Shown here: positions 45,125 to 54,472 of the stretch, piece by piece
How positions within the stretch are numbered: position 1 is the first letter of the stretch
How the letters are laid out: each line of letters opens with the position of its first letter
DNA from: QHXW01 sp963847515
GTDB taxonomy: Bacteria > Acidobacteriota > Terriglobia > Bryobacterales > Bryobacteraceae
Direction of reading: 5' to 3'
NCBI GenBank assembly: GCA_963847515.1
Contig: CAWKAA010000001.1
Location: forward strand, 372,001-436,000
DNA: 64,000 nt
The notes under the pieces: model-generated
What the model saw: only the letters and a program-made list of their open reading frames with translations
Told to the model about the DNA's origin: nothing
The model's database searches: none
Made by a program: the position numbers and the translations under genes

Positions 45125-45834
45125 GGCTTAGGCGCTCCGGGGGCGGGAGCCGCTTTGGGCGGCCGTCGAAACATACTGGAGACCAGCTTCATGACGTCCG
45201 GCTGAAACTCTGTCCACAGACTACCGGCAAGCACGCCGCCCATCGCGGTGCCCGTACGAACGAGTGCGTTATCCACGCTATTGATCGGGCCAGGCGTCCA
45301 AGCCATGCCAACAAATCCGGAAGAAAAGGCACCGGCAAGCCGTCCCGCCGAAAGCTGCTGCCGGCCGTTATCATTCTTCACAATGAGGGTATGCGCGAGA
45401 GCAAAGCCGAACCGAGGCCAGAAACCCTGCTTACGCGACACAAAGAACCGGGGATCTTCTTTGAATAATGCACCCACCAAGGCTTGGCCGGTACCCTTGG
45501 TCATACTCTGCGCGACACGTGTGCCAAAACGCTTGGAGAAGCCCCTCGCGCCCTGGCCCCAGTACGGGTCCGAACTGCCGTTGAAAATTGGATCCAATGC
45601 CGTGGTAAAAGCAGCGCCAAACAGCATCTGCGCGTTGAACGAATTGGTCCACCAGTAGCACGCTTTGTCCTTACCGCTCATTGGTAGGTCATTACGATCG
45701 CCGCAATGAAATGCGGGCGGAAGGTTCTTCTCCGGATCGTCTGACTGCGCGGATGACGAGGCCGGGATCAGCAGTGCCAGAATCAGACCGAGGTATTTAG
45801 ACACAGCTTTACCCTGCTTTCCAAACGTCGTCAT
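45121..45834 (-). CDS. Hypothetical exported protein of the AsmA-like operon
   Basis: A 237-residue protein of unknown function. A signal peptide ends at SSSAQ (about residue 30) when ATG 45834 (MTTFGKQGKAV) is used; the frame is open 39 bases further upstream. The mature part has several amphipathic glycine-rich stretches (LFGAAFTTALDPIF, LAGAFSSGFVGMAW and GTAMGGVLAGSLW), which may insert into or lie on a membrane, and a proline-rich tail. It resembles hypothetical exported proteins I associate with Acidobacteria, but no domain name can be given. It lies between the BON lipoprotein gene and the hydrolase gene, overlapping the latter. Confidence 0.68.
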   Translation of the reverse strand: MTTFGKQGKAVSKYLGLILALLIPASSSAQSDDPEKNLPPAFHCGDRNDLPMSGKDKACYWWTNSFNAQMLFGAAFTTALDPIFNGSSDPYWGQGARGFSKRFGTRVAQSMTKGTGQALVGALFKEDPRFFVSRKQGFWPRFGFALAHTLIVKNDNGRQQLSAGRLAGAFSSGFVGMAWTPGPINSVDNALVRTGTAMGGVLAGSLWTEFQPDVMKLVSSMFRRPPKAAPAPGAPKP

Positions 45835-45893
45835 AAACCCCGTCCAAAAGGGATAGTGCTCATAGCCCTCCATTCGTTACAAAGGCCGCCTTG

Positions 45894-46250
45894 TCACTGC
45901 ACGGTAAGCCGGTTGTGCACTGGTTCGGGCGTCTTAATTGCCTCTCCGTTCACTATGACTTCGGTACTCTGCGCGACTTCGGCTGCCGCGTCTTTCACGT
46001 GCTGAGTCTCCACATTCCCGCTGAGGAACACCACCCGCTGGATCACCTGTACCTGGATTGCCGCAGGCTGCGTCGCTTGATTTTCATGCAACCGTTTGCG
46101 GATCGCGGCCTCAAGGATTGTGTCGTTCGGCGAGGCACTTTCGGGGTGTAGATAAAGATCTACGTCCAGACCCAGGCGCGGCGGGTTCTTTCGACAAGCG
46201 GGCAGAGCCAGGGAAACAAGAATGAGTGGAACTGCCATCCTCGGCTTCAT
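45894..46250 (-). CDS. BON-domain lipoprotein
   Basis: A 118-residue lipoprotein (lipobox LALPAC, Cys19). The mature part is one BON domain (ILEAAIRKRL, then QVQVIQRVVFLSGNVETQHVKDAAAEVA), a small phospholipid-binding fold found in envelope proteins such as OsmY and DolP. It overlaps the AsmA-like gene by four bases. The pairing recalls other systems in which an AsmA-type bridge protein works with a small lipoprotein, though no homology to those is claimed. Confidence 0.85.
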   Translation of the reverse strand: MKPRMAVPLILVSLALPACRKNPPRLGLDVDLYLHPESASPNDTILEAAIRKRLHENQATQPAAIQVQVIQRVVFLSGNVETQHVKDAAAEVAQSTEVIVNGEAIKTPEPVHNRLTVQ

Positions 46251-49200
46251 CGAAACCTCTCGTTGAACAGCGTCAGCGTGTGAACAACATCCTGAAAAGG
46301 TGTGGTACGATCTCTTCCCGCAAACAGCCGTAGGGAACTGGAAAACTGCGCGAGATTGTTGCGGGCGCCTTGCACGCCGGTTAACGCGACCAATGGCGCA
46401 TCATTCTGCAGCGCGCCATCCTTCAGCCGCAACTTTAGCCGTGCATTGTCCCAGGTGATCGATTCCGGCGGGAACGTTAATTGAATATCGGTCGCAATCT
46501 GCCGCATGAGATCGTTCATTCGCTTCACATCGAAATCGCTCTCGAATTGTAGTCTGCCGACAGAGCCGGGGACGCTGCCCACGTCGAGATCCAATGCCAT
46601 TCTGTCGAACTGGTTAAACCTGCCGGGATCGGCGAGTGCAGCTTGGAGCAAGCGCCGGCTTAGCGTCACTCCCCGCGCCGAGGCAGCGAGCGAAAGCCCG
46701 ATACGATCTTGGACAAACGGCCGATATCCCAACCGCGTCGCGAGATGCAGGGCGTCCGTTTGCGCACCCTGCAGAGACCATCCAAGGAACGAATCCAGCA
46801 CCGCCTCATCGCCGGCCCACCGCAATTGCGACTGCAGCGTACCCGCCGACTCACCATACAAGAAACTGCCCTTAGCCGGCAGATCCAATTGAACCACTTC
46901 TTTCGAGACCTCTACCGTCGCATGCAATGGTGGAACTATAGAAACTTCTTCGATCCGCACTGGCCCCAACGCAAGCTCGGTCCATCGCAGAGAATCCTTG
47001 CTCCCACCCGCCGCATTCACAGGCCGGTAACCATCCCAGAATTGCAAGTAACGCCGCGAATCCCAGAGCGGACCTTGCGGGGCATTCACCGGCTGCAACG
47101 CGTCGCCAAACGCGATTAATAGCGGAAGGCTGACGTCCGCCCGATACCTTCCGAGACCCTCGAATTGAGCGTCATAGCGCGTTCGCGTGAGGGCATCCAG
47201 GATCAATTGATCTTCTTGCAGCGAAAGATCGGCCGCAATGCTCGAGGAAAAGTCGAAGCGCATGGAACGGCCGAGCGAGACGAAGGATGGCTCCGCGCGC
47301 AAACGCAATTTCAATCGATTGTGATCGAAGGTGAAAGCCGATCCCTGCGCGACGTCATTGGACAGGTTTAGCTTCCAGGCTAACGGCGCTTTTTCGCCGG
47401 AGTTCGCTCCGAAGGCACGTCGCGTTCCTTCTATACCGGCCCATACATTGGTACTTGTCCTTCGGATCTTTGAAATGAGCGGACTTGCCTTGGTGCTATG
47501 GGACAACGTCGCGGTCACGTCAGCGTCGATATTTGCGTGCTCCGCTCCATCACCCGACCGGACAGCCAGCACTGGAACCTCAGCCGTCACGCGCGCCGTT
47601 CCGTCTTTTGCGGCCAGAGTGATCCCAAGCCCGCGTCTGGCGCCGCCGGATCCGACGGCTACCTCGAGCGGATTCGCGTGAGGAGTGCCGGGTGTAAAGC
47701 GGAACAGTGGGCCGGGGGCGGTCTCAACGCGGGCAGCCAGACCCGTCCACTGGCTCCCGGCAAAATCTGCCTGTCCCTCGAGTTGCACCAGAGTTGCGCC
47801 GATTTCGAAGTTCGATAGATCGATCCCCGCCTTGCTTAAGAATGGGCGGGCCTCCGGAATGAATCGAGCGAAAGACAGCTCTTTGTCGAGGTTGAAGCGT
47901 AAGCGTCCAGGCTGGCGCAGAAATGTAGTGTTCAGAAGATCGGCGCCGTCGCTCCCGCGAACGTGCACCGCTAAAGTGCTGGAGTCCCCGGTTGCCTTCC
48001 AATCAGCGGCTGTGCTCAGATTCCCGTAACCGTCGAGAGTACGAATTCCGGGTGCATCCGCATGGATCTCACTCTCGGCGATTTGCCCGCGCTTGATGCG
48101 CACCAGGCGAGTGTCCACTACCGGAGAAATGCGGACACCCGCGCCCTGGCGGCCTTGGATCAGCAGCAAGCTGGCCCCAGGCCTAGCGTGGCCTTCGATG
48201 CGAAACCAGCGGCCAGGCTCGAAGCGCAATCCACCAGCCCGCCCCCGTAATGCGTCCAGTTGTTGGAACAGTTCATGCGTGGCAGTTCCCTCTGTTTCCA
48301 GCCGTAATTTCGCGATATCTTTCAAAGTCCAATTCCAGGGGATCGCGGGAAGGACGAGTTGATTCCACCCGCTGCTAAAGCTAAGTTCGGGCGCTTTGCC
48401 GCGGCGCCATTGACTCGACATCTGCAATCCGTCGATCTCGATCTGGAGCGGCGCAACATCTGCCAGGACCATTTTCGGAATCCGAGTTTGAAGATTTATC
48501 GATTGCAAATCGCCCGTGAGCGCCAGCGTCAAACCGAGCCGCCGAGGGATCATGGTAGTCACACTTTCCTCGAGCTCCAGATTCTGCTCGGGCACGATAA
48601 CCGCGCCCTTTGCGGGGATCGCGGAAAAACGCAACGGACGATCTATCGAGAAGATGCTCTGGTCGCCGTCCGCGAGACGGACGGTGACTGTTCCCTCGAG
48701 GGACTTCCAGCCAGCTCGACTGCTGGAGGCGTGTGCATCCGCGCTTGGGAAATCCGCCTGGAGCCACGAATTCTGTGCTCCGTCTTTCTGGCTGCTTAAA
48801 GTAAGCCCGGAAACCCATGCGGAAGTTGAAAATGCTCGCTCTTTGACGGCTAAATCGAAAATAGACGAATCAAGAGTTGCATGGTACCCATGGATCGAGA
48901 GATTTGCGCCCTGCACCCGGCTGGTCATGGCGAATAGCGGCGCGTGAAGAGAAGCATCCACGCTGCCGGACTCGGCACTGAACCCCGGCCCACTCATCTC
49001 TCGCATAGAGAGGGCTGTTTTCAAACCGGCTACCCAGGTGACTGTTCCGGTTGCGCCACCGATCTGCAGCGGCGAATTCTTGAGCGAACGAAGGCTTGTG
49101 ATCTGCATCGAATCGGAATCGCCCTTCGTTGTGGCTTCAAAATTGAGGGCGCGACTCCTCACCTCCCCTGAAGCAGCGAATTGCAAATGCTCTTTCTGCG

Positions 49201-50743
49201 ACAGGCTGCCCGAAACCCGGAGTTGAAGGCGCTGCGGTTCGTGCCAATCGGCCGGTAGCCAGCGGAATTCGCGAACGTGCCGGGCCAGGATTCGGCTCTC
49301 GATGGCCGCCTTCATTTGCAGGTCTTTCACGGCAAAAGGCCGGACTCGCCCGGCCTCTTTGCCCACGTTGATGTCAACGATAGCGAGACTATGAATCTGG
49401 CCTCGAGCCAGTTCTTGCCCCGCTTTATCCCGCATCCACGCGTCTCCACTGCTAAGTTCTAAACGGTGGAGCATCGCGGTATCCAACCCCGTCCCGTCAG
49501 GCTTTAGGACCAGTTTTAGTGCCGTCAGGTTGGCTGCGGGCACTTCTATCTCTGATGTCAAAACGTTTGACTCCAGACGTGCGTTGAGCGCTTTCAGATC
49601 GACCGAGAATAGAAGGATCGAGCCCGGAAGGTTTCCTGACGGCAGGCGCAATTCGAAACCATAAAGCAAAAGCAGGAGAATGAGGGTTACCGGCGCCACC
49701 GCGTCAACGACGAATGGCTCCCATCGCTTAAGCCACGCATCGTTTCGCCGGTAAAAGATCTGGCGTAGCGTAATTGCGAAGATAGTCCCGAGCGCGACCG
49801 CAGCCACAACCAGTCCCGCCGCAGTGGAAATCTGCCGAAACAAAAAGAAGAGACCGTAGGCGACGAATGCGGGCACAAAGCCGATCAGAACCCAAATGGC
49901 TCTCGGTCGCACTTCGGCGGAAGCAAGCCATTTCAAAATCGTGACGAAAACCGTAGCCGCCAACAGCGCCCAATACGAAAGATGGCGGATAACGATGAGT
50001 AGCTTGCCTCCGGACGCTAGCGCCTGCTGCGCAAGACCGGTAAGCTCCCGGCCGCTTTCCTGAAGCGCGACGACGCGTTCAGCGGTTTGGCCTGCGCGGT
50101 TCCATCGCAACTGCAGGCCGGTTGCAGCGAGATGCGCGAGGGTCAGATCCCCGTTCCTTTGCGATGGCAGATGGAATGGGCTAGTTTGCACCTGCTCAGC
50201 GCGAGCCGCTGGTTCCCCAGAATCCGGATCTTGCAGTGCGGCCAGACCGAGTATCCGCAGCGACTGGCCGGATTCGGCCAGTTCACCCTTGTCAACGGCG
50301 AAAAGCACCCGCCCCGCGCGATCGGCCATGGCAATCTTTTCCGCCACGGCAAAATGGGTGAAAAGATTCGCGCGCGCCTCCTGTGTCGCCAGCAGGCTCT
50401 CGCGCTGCGGGGAGCCCGCCACGATGCCGTGGAGAGCGACTGCGCCGCCGCACAACCGCACGGTCTCCGCAGACCCATGCCCGGCGATTGCACTCTGGAA
50501 AGTAACTTCGGCGCCATTTAATTCGAGTAACACCGGGCAGCCACTCTGCCAGGCAGCATGTAGGCGTTGAACGTGTAAACGAAGGCCGGCGCGTTCGCCT
50601 GCAATTCTCACCAGCGGACCGTTTATAAGCGCTGTGAGCCATCCGTCTGCGGAACCGGTCACGACCGTTACTGCCGCAATCGCCAGCAGCACAACAGGCA
50701 GGATTATAGCGATGTGGGCCAAAACGCGTCCGACATTGCGCAT
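46247..50743 (-). CDS. Giant AsmA-like envelope protein
   Basis: About 1498 residues, intact. One N-terminal membrane segment (VLAHIAIILPVVLLAIAAVTVV), then a periplasmic stretch, then a cluster of about four membrane segments (residues about 255-370), then over 1100 residues of long amphipathic beta-strands with few aromatic clusters. That composition and the overall plan suggest the AsmA/TamB/YdbH-type of lipid-carrying or membrane-bridging proteins; the central membrane cluster is unusual for them. ATG 50743 (MRNVGRVLAH) is preferred; the frame is open to 50785. It starts the operon with the BON lipoprotein, an unknown protein and a hydrolase. Family call is by architecture only. Confidence 0.6.
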   Translation of the reverse strand: MRNVGRVLAHIAIILPVVLLAIAAVTVVTGSADGWLTALINGPLVRIAGERAGLRLHVQRLHAAWQSGCPVLLELNGAEVTFQSAIAGHGSAETVRLCGGAVALHGIVAGSPQRESLLATQEARANLFTHFAVAEKIAMADRAGRVLFAVDKGELAESGQSLRILGLAALQDPDSGEPAARAEQVQTSPFHLPSQRNGDLTLAHLAATGLQLRWNRAGQTAERVVALQESGRELTGLAQQALASGGKLLIVIRHLSYWALLAATVFVTILKWLASAEVRPRAIWVLIGFVPAFVAYGLFFLFRQISTAAGLVVAAVALGTIFAITLRQIFYRRNDAWLKRWEPFVVDAVAPVTLILLLLLYGFELRLPSGNLPGSILLFSVDLKALNARLESNVLTSEIEVPAANLTALKLVLKPDGTGLDTAMLHRLELSSGDAWMRDKAGQELARGQIHSLAIVDINVGKEAGRVRPFAVKDLQMKAAIESRILARHVREFRWLPADWHEPQRLQLRVSGSLSQKEHLQFAASGEVRSRALNFEATTKGDSDSMQITSLRSLKNSPLQIGGATGTVTWVAGLKTALSMREMSGPGFSAESGSVDASLHAPLFAMTSRVQGANLSIHGYHATLDSSIFDLAVKERAFSTSAWVSGLTLSSQKDGAQNSWLQADFPSADAHASSSRAGWKSLEGTVTVRLADGDQSIFSIDRPLRFSAIPAKGAVIVPEQNLELEESVTTMIPRRLGLTLALTGDLQSINLQTRIPKMVLADVAPLQIEIDGLQMSSQWRRGKAPELSFSSGWNQLVLPAIPWNWTLKDIAKLRLETEGTATHELFQQLDALRGRAGGLRFEPGRWFRIEGHARPGASLLLIQGRQGAGVRISPVVDTRLVRIKRGQIAESEIHADAPGIRTLDGYGNLSTAADWKATGDSSTLAVHVRGSDGADLLNTTFLRQPGRLRFNLDKELSFARFIPEARPFLSKAGIDLSNFEIGATLVQLEGQADFAGSQWTGLAARVETAPGPLFRFTPGTPHANPLEVAVGSGGARRGLGITLAAKDGTARVTAEVPVLAVRSGDGAEHANIDADVTATLSHSTKASPLISKIRRTSTNVWAGIEGTRRAFGANSGEKAPLAWKLNLSNDVAQGSAFTFDHNRLKLRLRAEPSFVSLGRSMRFDFSSSIAADLSLQEDQLILDALTRTRYDAQFEGLGRYRADVSLPLLIAFGDALQPVNAPQGPLWDSRRYLQFWDGYRPVNAAGGSKDSLRWTELALGPVRIEEVSIVPPLHATVEVSKEVVQLDLPAKGSFLYGESAGTLQSQLRWAGDEAVLDSFLGWSLQGAQTDALHLATRLGYRPFVQDRIGLSLAASARGVTLSRRLLQAALADPGRFNQFDRMALDLDVGSVPGSVGRLQFESDFDVKRMNDLMRQIATDIQLTFPPESITWDNARLKLRLKDGALQNDAPLVALTGVQGARNNLAQFSSSLRLFAGRDRTTPFQDVVHTLTLFNERFR

Positions 50744-50828
50744 AACGCAGCTCCTGTTGACTGACATCGCGGAAAATTCAGTCACAAACGAATCCGAAAA
50801 CCACCGTCAAATGCCATGAATTAGGGTA

Positions 50829-50857
50829 TTGCCTTTGCGGTGGAACCAAGATATTAT
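50829..50857 (+). promoter_or_regulatory. Candidate sigma70 promoter of the cytochrome operon
   Basis: TTGCCT (50829-50834), 17-base spacer, TATTAT (50852-50857). It would leave a leader of about 114 bases before the first cytochrome gene, with a short open frame (50932-51084) in it. Confidence 0.45.
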
Positions 50858-50977
50858 CGCCATTGCAGTTTACGTAGTCCAGTTTTTCGCGCCCCCAAGG
50901 TCCAGGATCGCAGGGTAGGAGGGCAACAGGGATGTCTAGCCGAGGCCATTCTATCTCCGCGAATATAGTGTGGATTT

Positions 50978-53092
50978 ATGAACAGAACGTTTCTGCACTC
51001 ACCGCAAGTTTTGGTCCTGATCGCAATTACCATGCTCCAATCCAGTTGCGAGCAAACGTCGAAAAAGCAGTATCCGGATCCTAAACTTAGGTTCGCTAAG
51101 TACACGCAGACATGTAATGGCATACCAGGCTATATTCCCGATCATTACGGATACTATTTGACAGAGGAGCAGAAAAAAGGAGCCTGCACCTGGTATCTGT
51201 GGACCGGCGGGGATCCTCTCCGAACCGACGGCAGCCCGGAAAATGCCCGCGGGAATCCACGCTTCTGGCGGCTCACAGAGAAAAAGATCAGGACAGCATC
51301 GCACGCCCTTCAGCTTCCTCTTAATGTCAACATGCTGAAGTATATTACCGGAACTCCGCGTGAACAAAGATTTCAGAAGCTTGGGGTGATCAACGATCCG
51401 GGATGCAGGAAAGCGTCGAAACCGGATGCTTATGGTCTCATGCTGGATGACTGCGACGACCCGTACTCCAGCGGCATCATGGGCCTTCGCTTGTTCCCCA
51501 ACCCACAGTTCAATCCCTCTCACTGGGATGGGAACCAATACGTCAATCAAGACGCTGACATGGAGCCCCCTTACATAGCCGGACTGAGTTGCGGAATCTG
51601 TCACATTTCCTTTAATCCGGTGAACCCGCCGGCGGATCCGGCAAATCCTCATTGGGAGAATCTCGCGCCTGCGATCGGCAATCAATACCTCAGGGAAGGT
51701 GAGATGTACCTCGGAGGACTGCCTGATGATAATTTCCTGTATTGGCAGTATTACACGCAGCAGGCCGGAACCTCCGACACCAGCCGTATCAGCAGCGACT
51801 TCATTAATAATCCAAATGCCATCAATTCCATTTGGTACATTCTTTCCGCCCGGCCGAAGCACACTGAAACGATGAATGACGGGACGGTGCAGGACGTGCC
51901 GCACATCCTTAAGGACGGTTCGGATTCCATTGGTCCTGCGGGCGCCGCGCTACGCGTTTATATCAACATTGGGAGTTGCCCGGACTATCGGAGCAGTTTG
52001 GAAGATACCTTCTTCGGAATCCTTAAGCCGCAGCATCCCTTTGAAATCGCAAAAGCAAGTAAAGAGTGCGTGGACTGGCAACTTACTTCGGCGCGAATGA
52101 CTGACGCGGCCAATTTCCTGGACGCAAACCAGCCTTATCATTTGAAAGATGCGCCCGGTGGAAAGAATTATTTGACCGCCAGCCCCGAGACATTGGATCT
52201 TGGTCAAACTGCCTTCGCCGAGAATTGTGCTCGTTGCCATTCGAGCAAACTGCCACCGGAAATCACACAGGCTCATTTGGACAAGCATTCGCCCGAGGCC
52301 AGGGCGGCGTGGGTAAAGCTTGTAAAGTCTGATGGATTTCTCGACAAGAACTTCCTTTCGGACGACGACCGCTATCCGCTGGTGTCAGCAAACAAGAATC
52401 TCGCGATCGGCACCAACGCTGCCCGCGCAATTGGCACGAATCCGATGGAAGGGCACATTTGGCAGGATTTCTCTTCGCGGACCTTTAAGCAGCTGCCCTT
52501 GCCTGGCAAGCTGATTTTCGAGAACCCGTTCAATGCCAGTACGCCCATCGAATTCGCGATTCCAAACGGCGGCTATTACCGCACGCCGTCATTGATTAGT
52601 GTCTGGGCCACAGCGCCGTTCCTGCATAACAACATGCTCGGACTCTTTAACAATGATCCCTCCGTGCAGGGGCGCATGACAGCGTTCCAAGACGCGGCCG
52701 AGAAACTTCTCTGGCCCCAGAAGCGGGCCGGGAAAGCCACCATCAAGGTAACCGGGAAAGCATCCGTACTGAAGGTGGGCGCTCTCGAAATCCGCATTCC
52801 GGCGGGAACGCCGGTCAATCTTCTGGCGAACATAAACACGTACAAGGCAGCGCAGCTTCCCGCTGTGCTCGCCACGTTGAATCAACTGGTGCAGGATCCT
52901 CAGCGGCTCGTCCGCCTGGTCGAGGTCCTTGCGAACCGGGGACAGTTTGACGACGATCTCAAGAAAATTGTTCCTGATCTGCTCGCCTTGAATCAATGCC
53001 CGGATTTCATCGAAGACCATGGGCATACGTTCGGTTCGGATCTTCCCGATGATCAGAAAAAGGCGTTGATCGAATATATGAAGACCTTCTAG
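50978..53092 (+). CDS. Large di-haem c-type cytochrome lipoprotein (RoxA-like architecture)
   Basis: A 704-residue exported protein with lipobox LQSSC (Cys24). Two haem motifs: CGICH at 205-209 and CARCH at 417-421, spaced 212 residues. Between and after them are motifs shared with the two cytochromes downstream: HWDGN, APFLHNN and the closing LPDDQKKALIEYMKT. The two-haem spacing and length resemble the rubber oxygenases RoxA/RoxB (about 670 residues, haem motifs about 200 apart), though oxygenase activity is only an inference; a MauG- or peroxidase-like role is possible. First gene of a four-gene operon; the OYE-type gene follows 28 bases on. Confidence 0.82.
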   Translation: MNRTFLHSPQVLVLIAITMLQSSCEQTSKKQYPDPKLRFAKYTQTCNGIPGYIPDHYGYYLTEEQKKGACTWYLWTGGDPLRTDGSPENARGNPRFWRLTEKKIRTASHALQLPLNVNMLKYITGTPREQRFQKLGVINDPGCRKASKPDAYGLMLDDCDDPYSSGIMGLRLFPNPQFNPSHWDGNQYVNQDADMEPPYIAGLSCGICHISFNPVNPPADPANPHWENLAPAIGNQYLREGEMYLGGLPDDNFLYWQYYTQQAGTSDTSRISSDFINNPNAINSIWYILSARPKHTETMNDGTVQDVPHILKDGSDSIGPAGAALRVYINIGSCPDYRSSLEDTFFGILKPQHPFEIAKASKECVDWQLTSARMTDAANFLDANQPYHLKDAPGGKNYLTASPETLDLGQTAFAENCARCHSSKLPPEITQAHLDKHSPEARAAWVKLVKSDGFLDKNFLSDDDRYPLVSANKNLAIGTNAARAIGTNPMEGHIWQDFSSRTFKQLPLPGKLIFENPFNASTPIEFAIPNGGYYRTPSLISVWATAPFLHNNMLGLFNNDPSVQGRMTAFQDAAEKLLWPQKRAGKATIKVTGKASVLKVGALEIRIPAGTPVNLLANINTYKAAQLPAVLATLNQLVQDPQRLVRLVEVLANRGQFDDDLKKIVPDLLALNQCPDFIEDHGHTFGSDLPDDQKKALIEYMKTF

Positions 53093-53120
53093 CTTTGAAA
53101 GGTCTCATAGAGGTCACCTG

Positions 53121-54461
53121 ATGGATAACGGCCTCATCTTCCAGCCGCTGAAGTTCCGAAATCTAACGGTGAAGAACCGCCTCTTCCGGTCGAGCATCTC
53201 GGGCCGATGGGATAACTACGACGGTTCAGGCACTCAGACCCGAATCAACTGGGAGGAGTCGTTCGCGCGCGGCGGTGTGGGTGCCATCATATCGTCATTC
53301 GTGCCCGTGCATATTCGGGGCCGCATCCTGCCGAATTACGCCATGATCGACAGCGACGATAAGATCCCATTCTGGCGCAAAGTAGGTGAAGCGGTCCATC
53401 GCCATGACTGCACGTATATTCTGCAGTTGAGCCACTCCGGCCGGCAGCGCGACAACCCGGGCATTGAGAACTTCAAGGAGAAAGCACTTTCATCCACTAA
53501 CCGTTCCGATACCTTTCATGGGCTACTCTGCGAAGCCATGACGCTCCAGCAGATCCAAGACACTATCCGGCATTTCGCCGATGGCGCACGCCGCGCTCGC
53601 GATGCGGGTCTCGATGGAGTCGAACTACACGCGTCGCATGGCTACCTGATCACCCAGTTCTTAAGTTCCGCCATTAACGACCGCGAGGACCAGTACGGCG
53701 GTACGCTGCGCAACCGGGCTGCATTCCTGCTCGAAATCATTCAGGCCATTCGCAAGGAGGTCGGCAGCGATTACCACTTACAGGCCAAGCTAAACGCTGT
53801 TGATTTCGGCGATGCTCTCTATCCCTGGGAGAAGAAAGGCAACACTCTTGAGGAGGGCATTCAGGTCGCGAAATGGGCGGAAGAGGCAGGCGTGGATGCC
53901 ATCCACGTCTCCATAGGCAACATTTTTCCGCATCCGCTGCTGCCCTCGGGAGGATTTCCGCCGGACGAATTGAACTGGTGGTACGGGGCCATGATATCGA
54001 GTGGTGTTCGTGGCTACATGAACTACACAATGTTTCATTTCAAGATCCTGCGCCCAATTTTCACATTCTTCTGGGGCCGCACCAAGAAGGATCATCCGAT
54101 CGAGGCAGTAAGTTCCGAGTACTCGAAGGAAATCAAAAAGAACGTGAAGGTGCCCATCATTAACACCGGCGGATATCAGGACGCTAGCGTCATTCGGCGC
54201 GTCATCTCTGAAGGTTATACCGATGCAGTTTCCATCGCCCGTCCGCTGATTGCGAACCGCAGCCTGCCTCAGGTCTTCGCATCCGGCGGCGATCTTCCTG
54301 AGAAGCCATGCTCGTTCTGCAATCGCTGCCTGGTAAATGCCGTCGCCAATCCGCTAGGTTGCTACGACGTGCGGCGTTACGGCGGCGATCACGAAGCCAT
54401 GGTAGCCGAAATCATGCAGGTTTACCGGCCTTCACAGTTTCAGGCAACGGCGGGAGATTAG
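53121..54461 (+). CDS. Old Yellow Enzyme-type NADH:flavin oxidoreductase
   Basis: A 446-residue FMN-dependent TIM-barrel enzyme. N-terminal LIFQPLKFRNLTVKNR; FMN site QLSHSGRQ (102-109); active-site HASHGYL (H170, H173, Y175) and the signature QFLSSAINDREDQYGG. Near the C-terminus the cysteines C397, C400, C403 and C414 resemble a reduced form of the 4Fe-4S site of 2,4-dienoyl-CoA reductases, but the second (FAD/NAD) domain is missing. It would reduce activated C=C bonds or related groups in the cytosol. It is embedded between haem genes, with short gaps on both sides (28 and 11 bases), which is unusual for this enzyme. Confidence 0.9.
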   Translation: MDNGLIFQPLKFRNLTVKNRLFRSSISGRWDNYDGSGTQTRINWEESFARGGVGAIISSFVPVHIRGRILPNYAMIDSDDKIPFWRKVGEAVHRHDCTYILQLSHSGRQRDNPGIENFKEKALSSTNRSDTFHGLLCEAMTLQQIQDTIRHFADGARRARDAGLDGVELHASHGYLITQFLSSAINDREDQYGGTLRNRAAFLLEIIQAIRKEVGSDYHLQAKLNAVDFGDALYPWEKKGNTLEEGIQVAKWAEEAGVDAIHVSIGNIFPHPLLPSGGFPPDELNWWYGAMISSGVRGYMNYTMFHFKILRPIFTFFWGRTKKDHPIEAVSSEYSKEIKKNVKVPIINTGGYQDASVIRRVISEGYTDAVSIARPLIANRSLPQVFASGGDLPEKPCSFCNRCLVNAVANPLGCYDVRRYGGDHEAMVAEIMQVYRPSQFQATAGD

Positions 54462-54472
54462 GAGAAGCTGCC

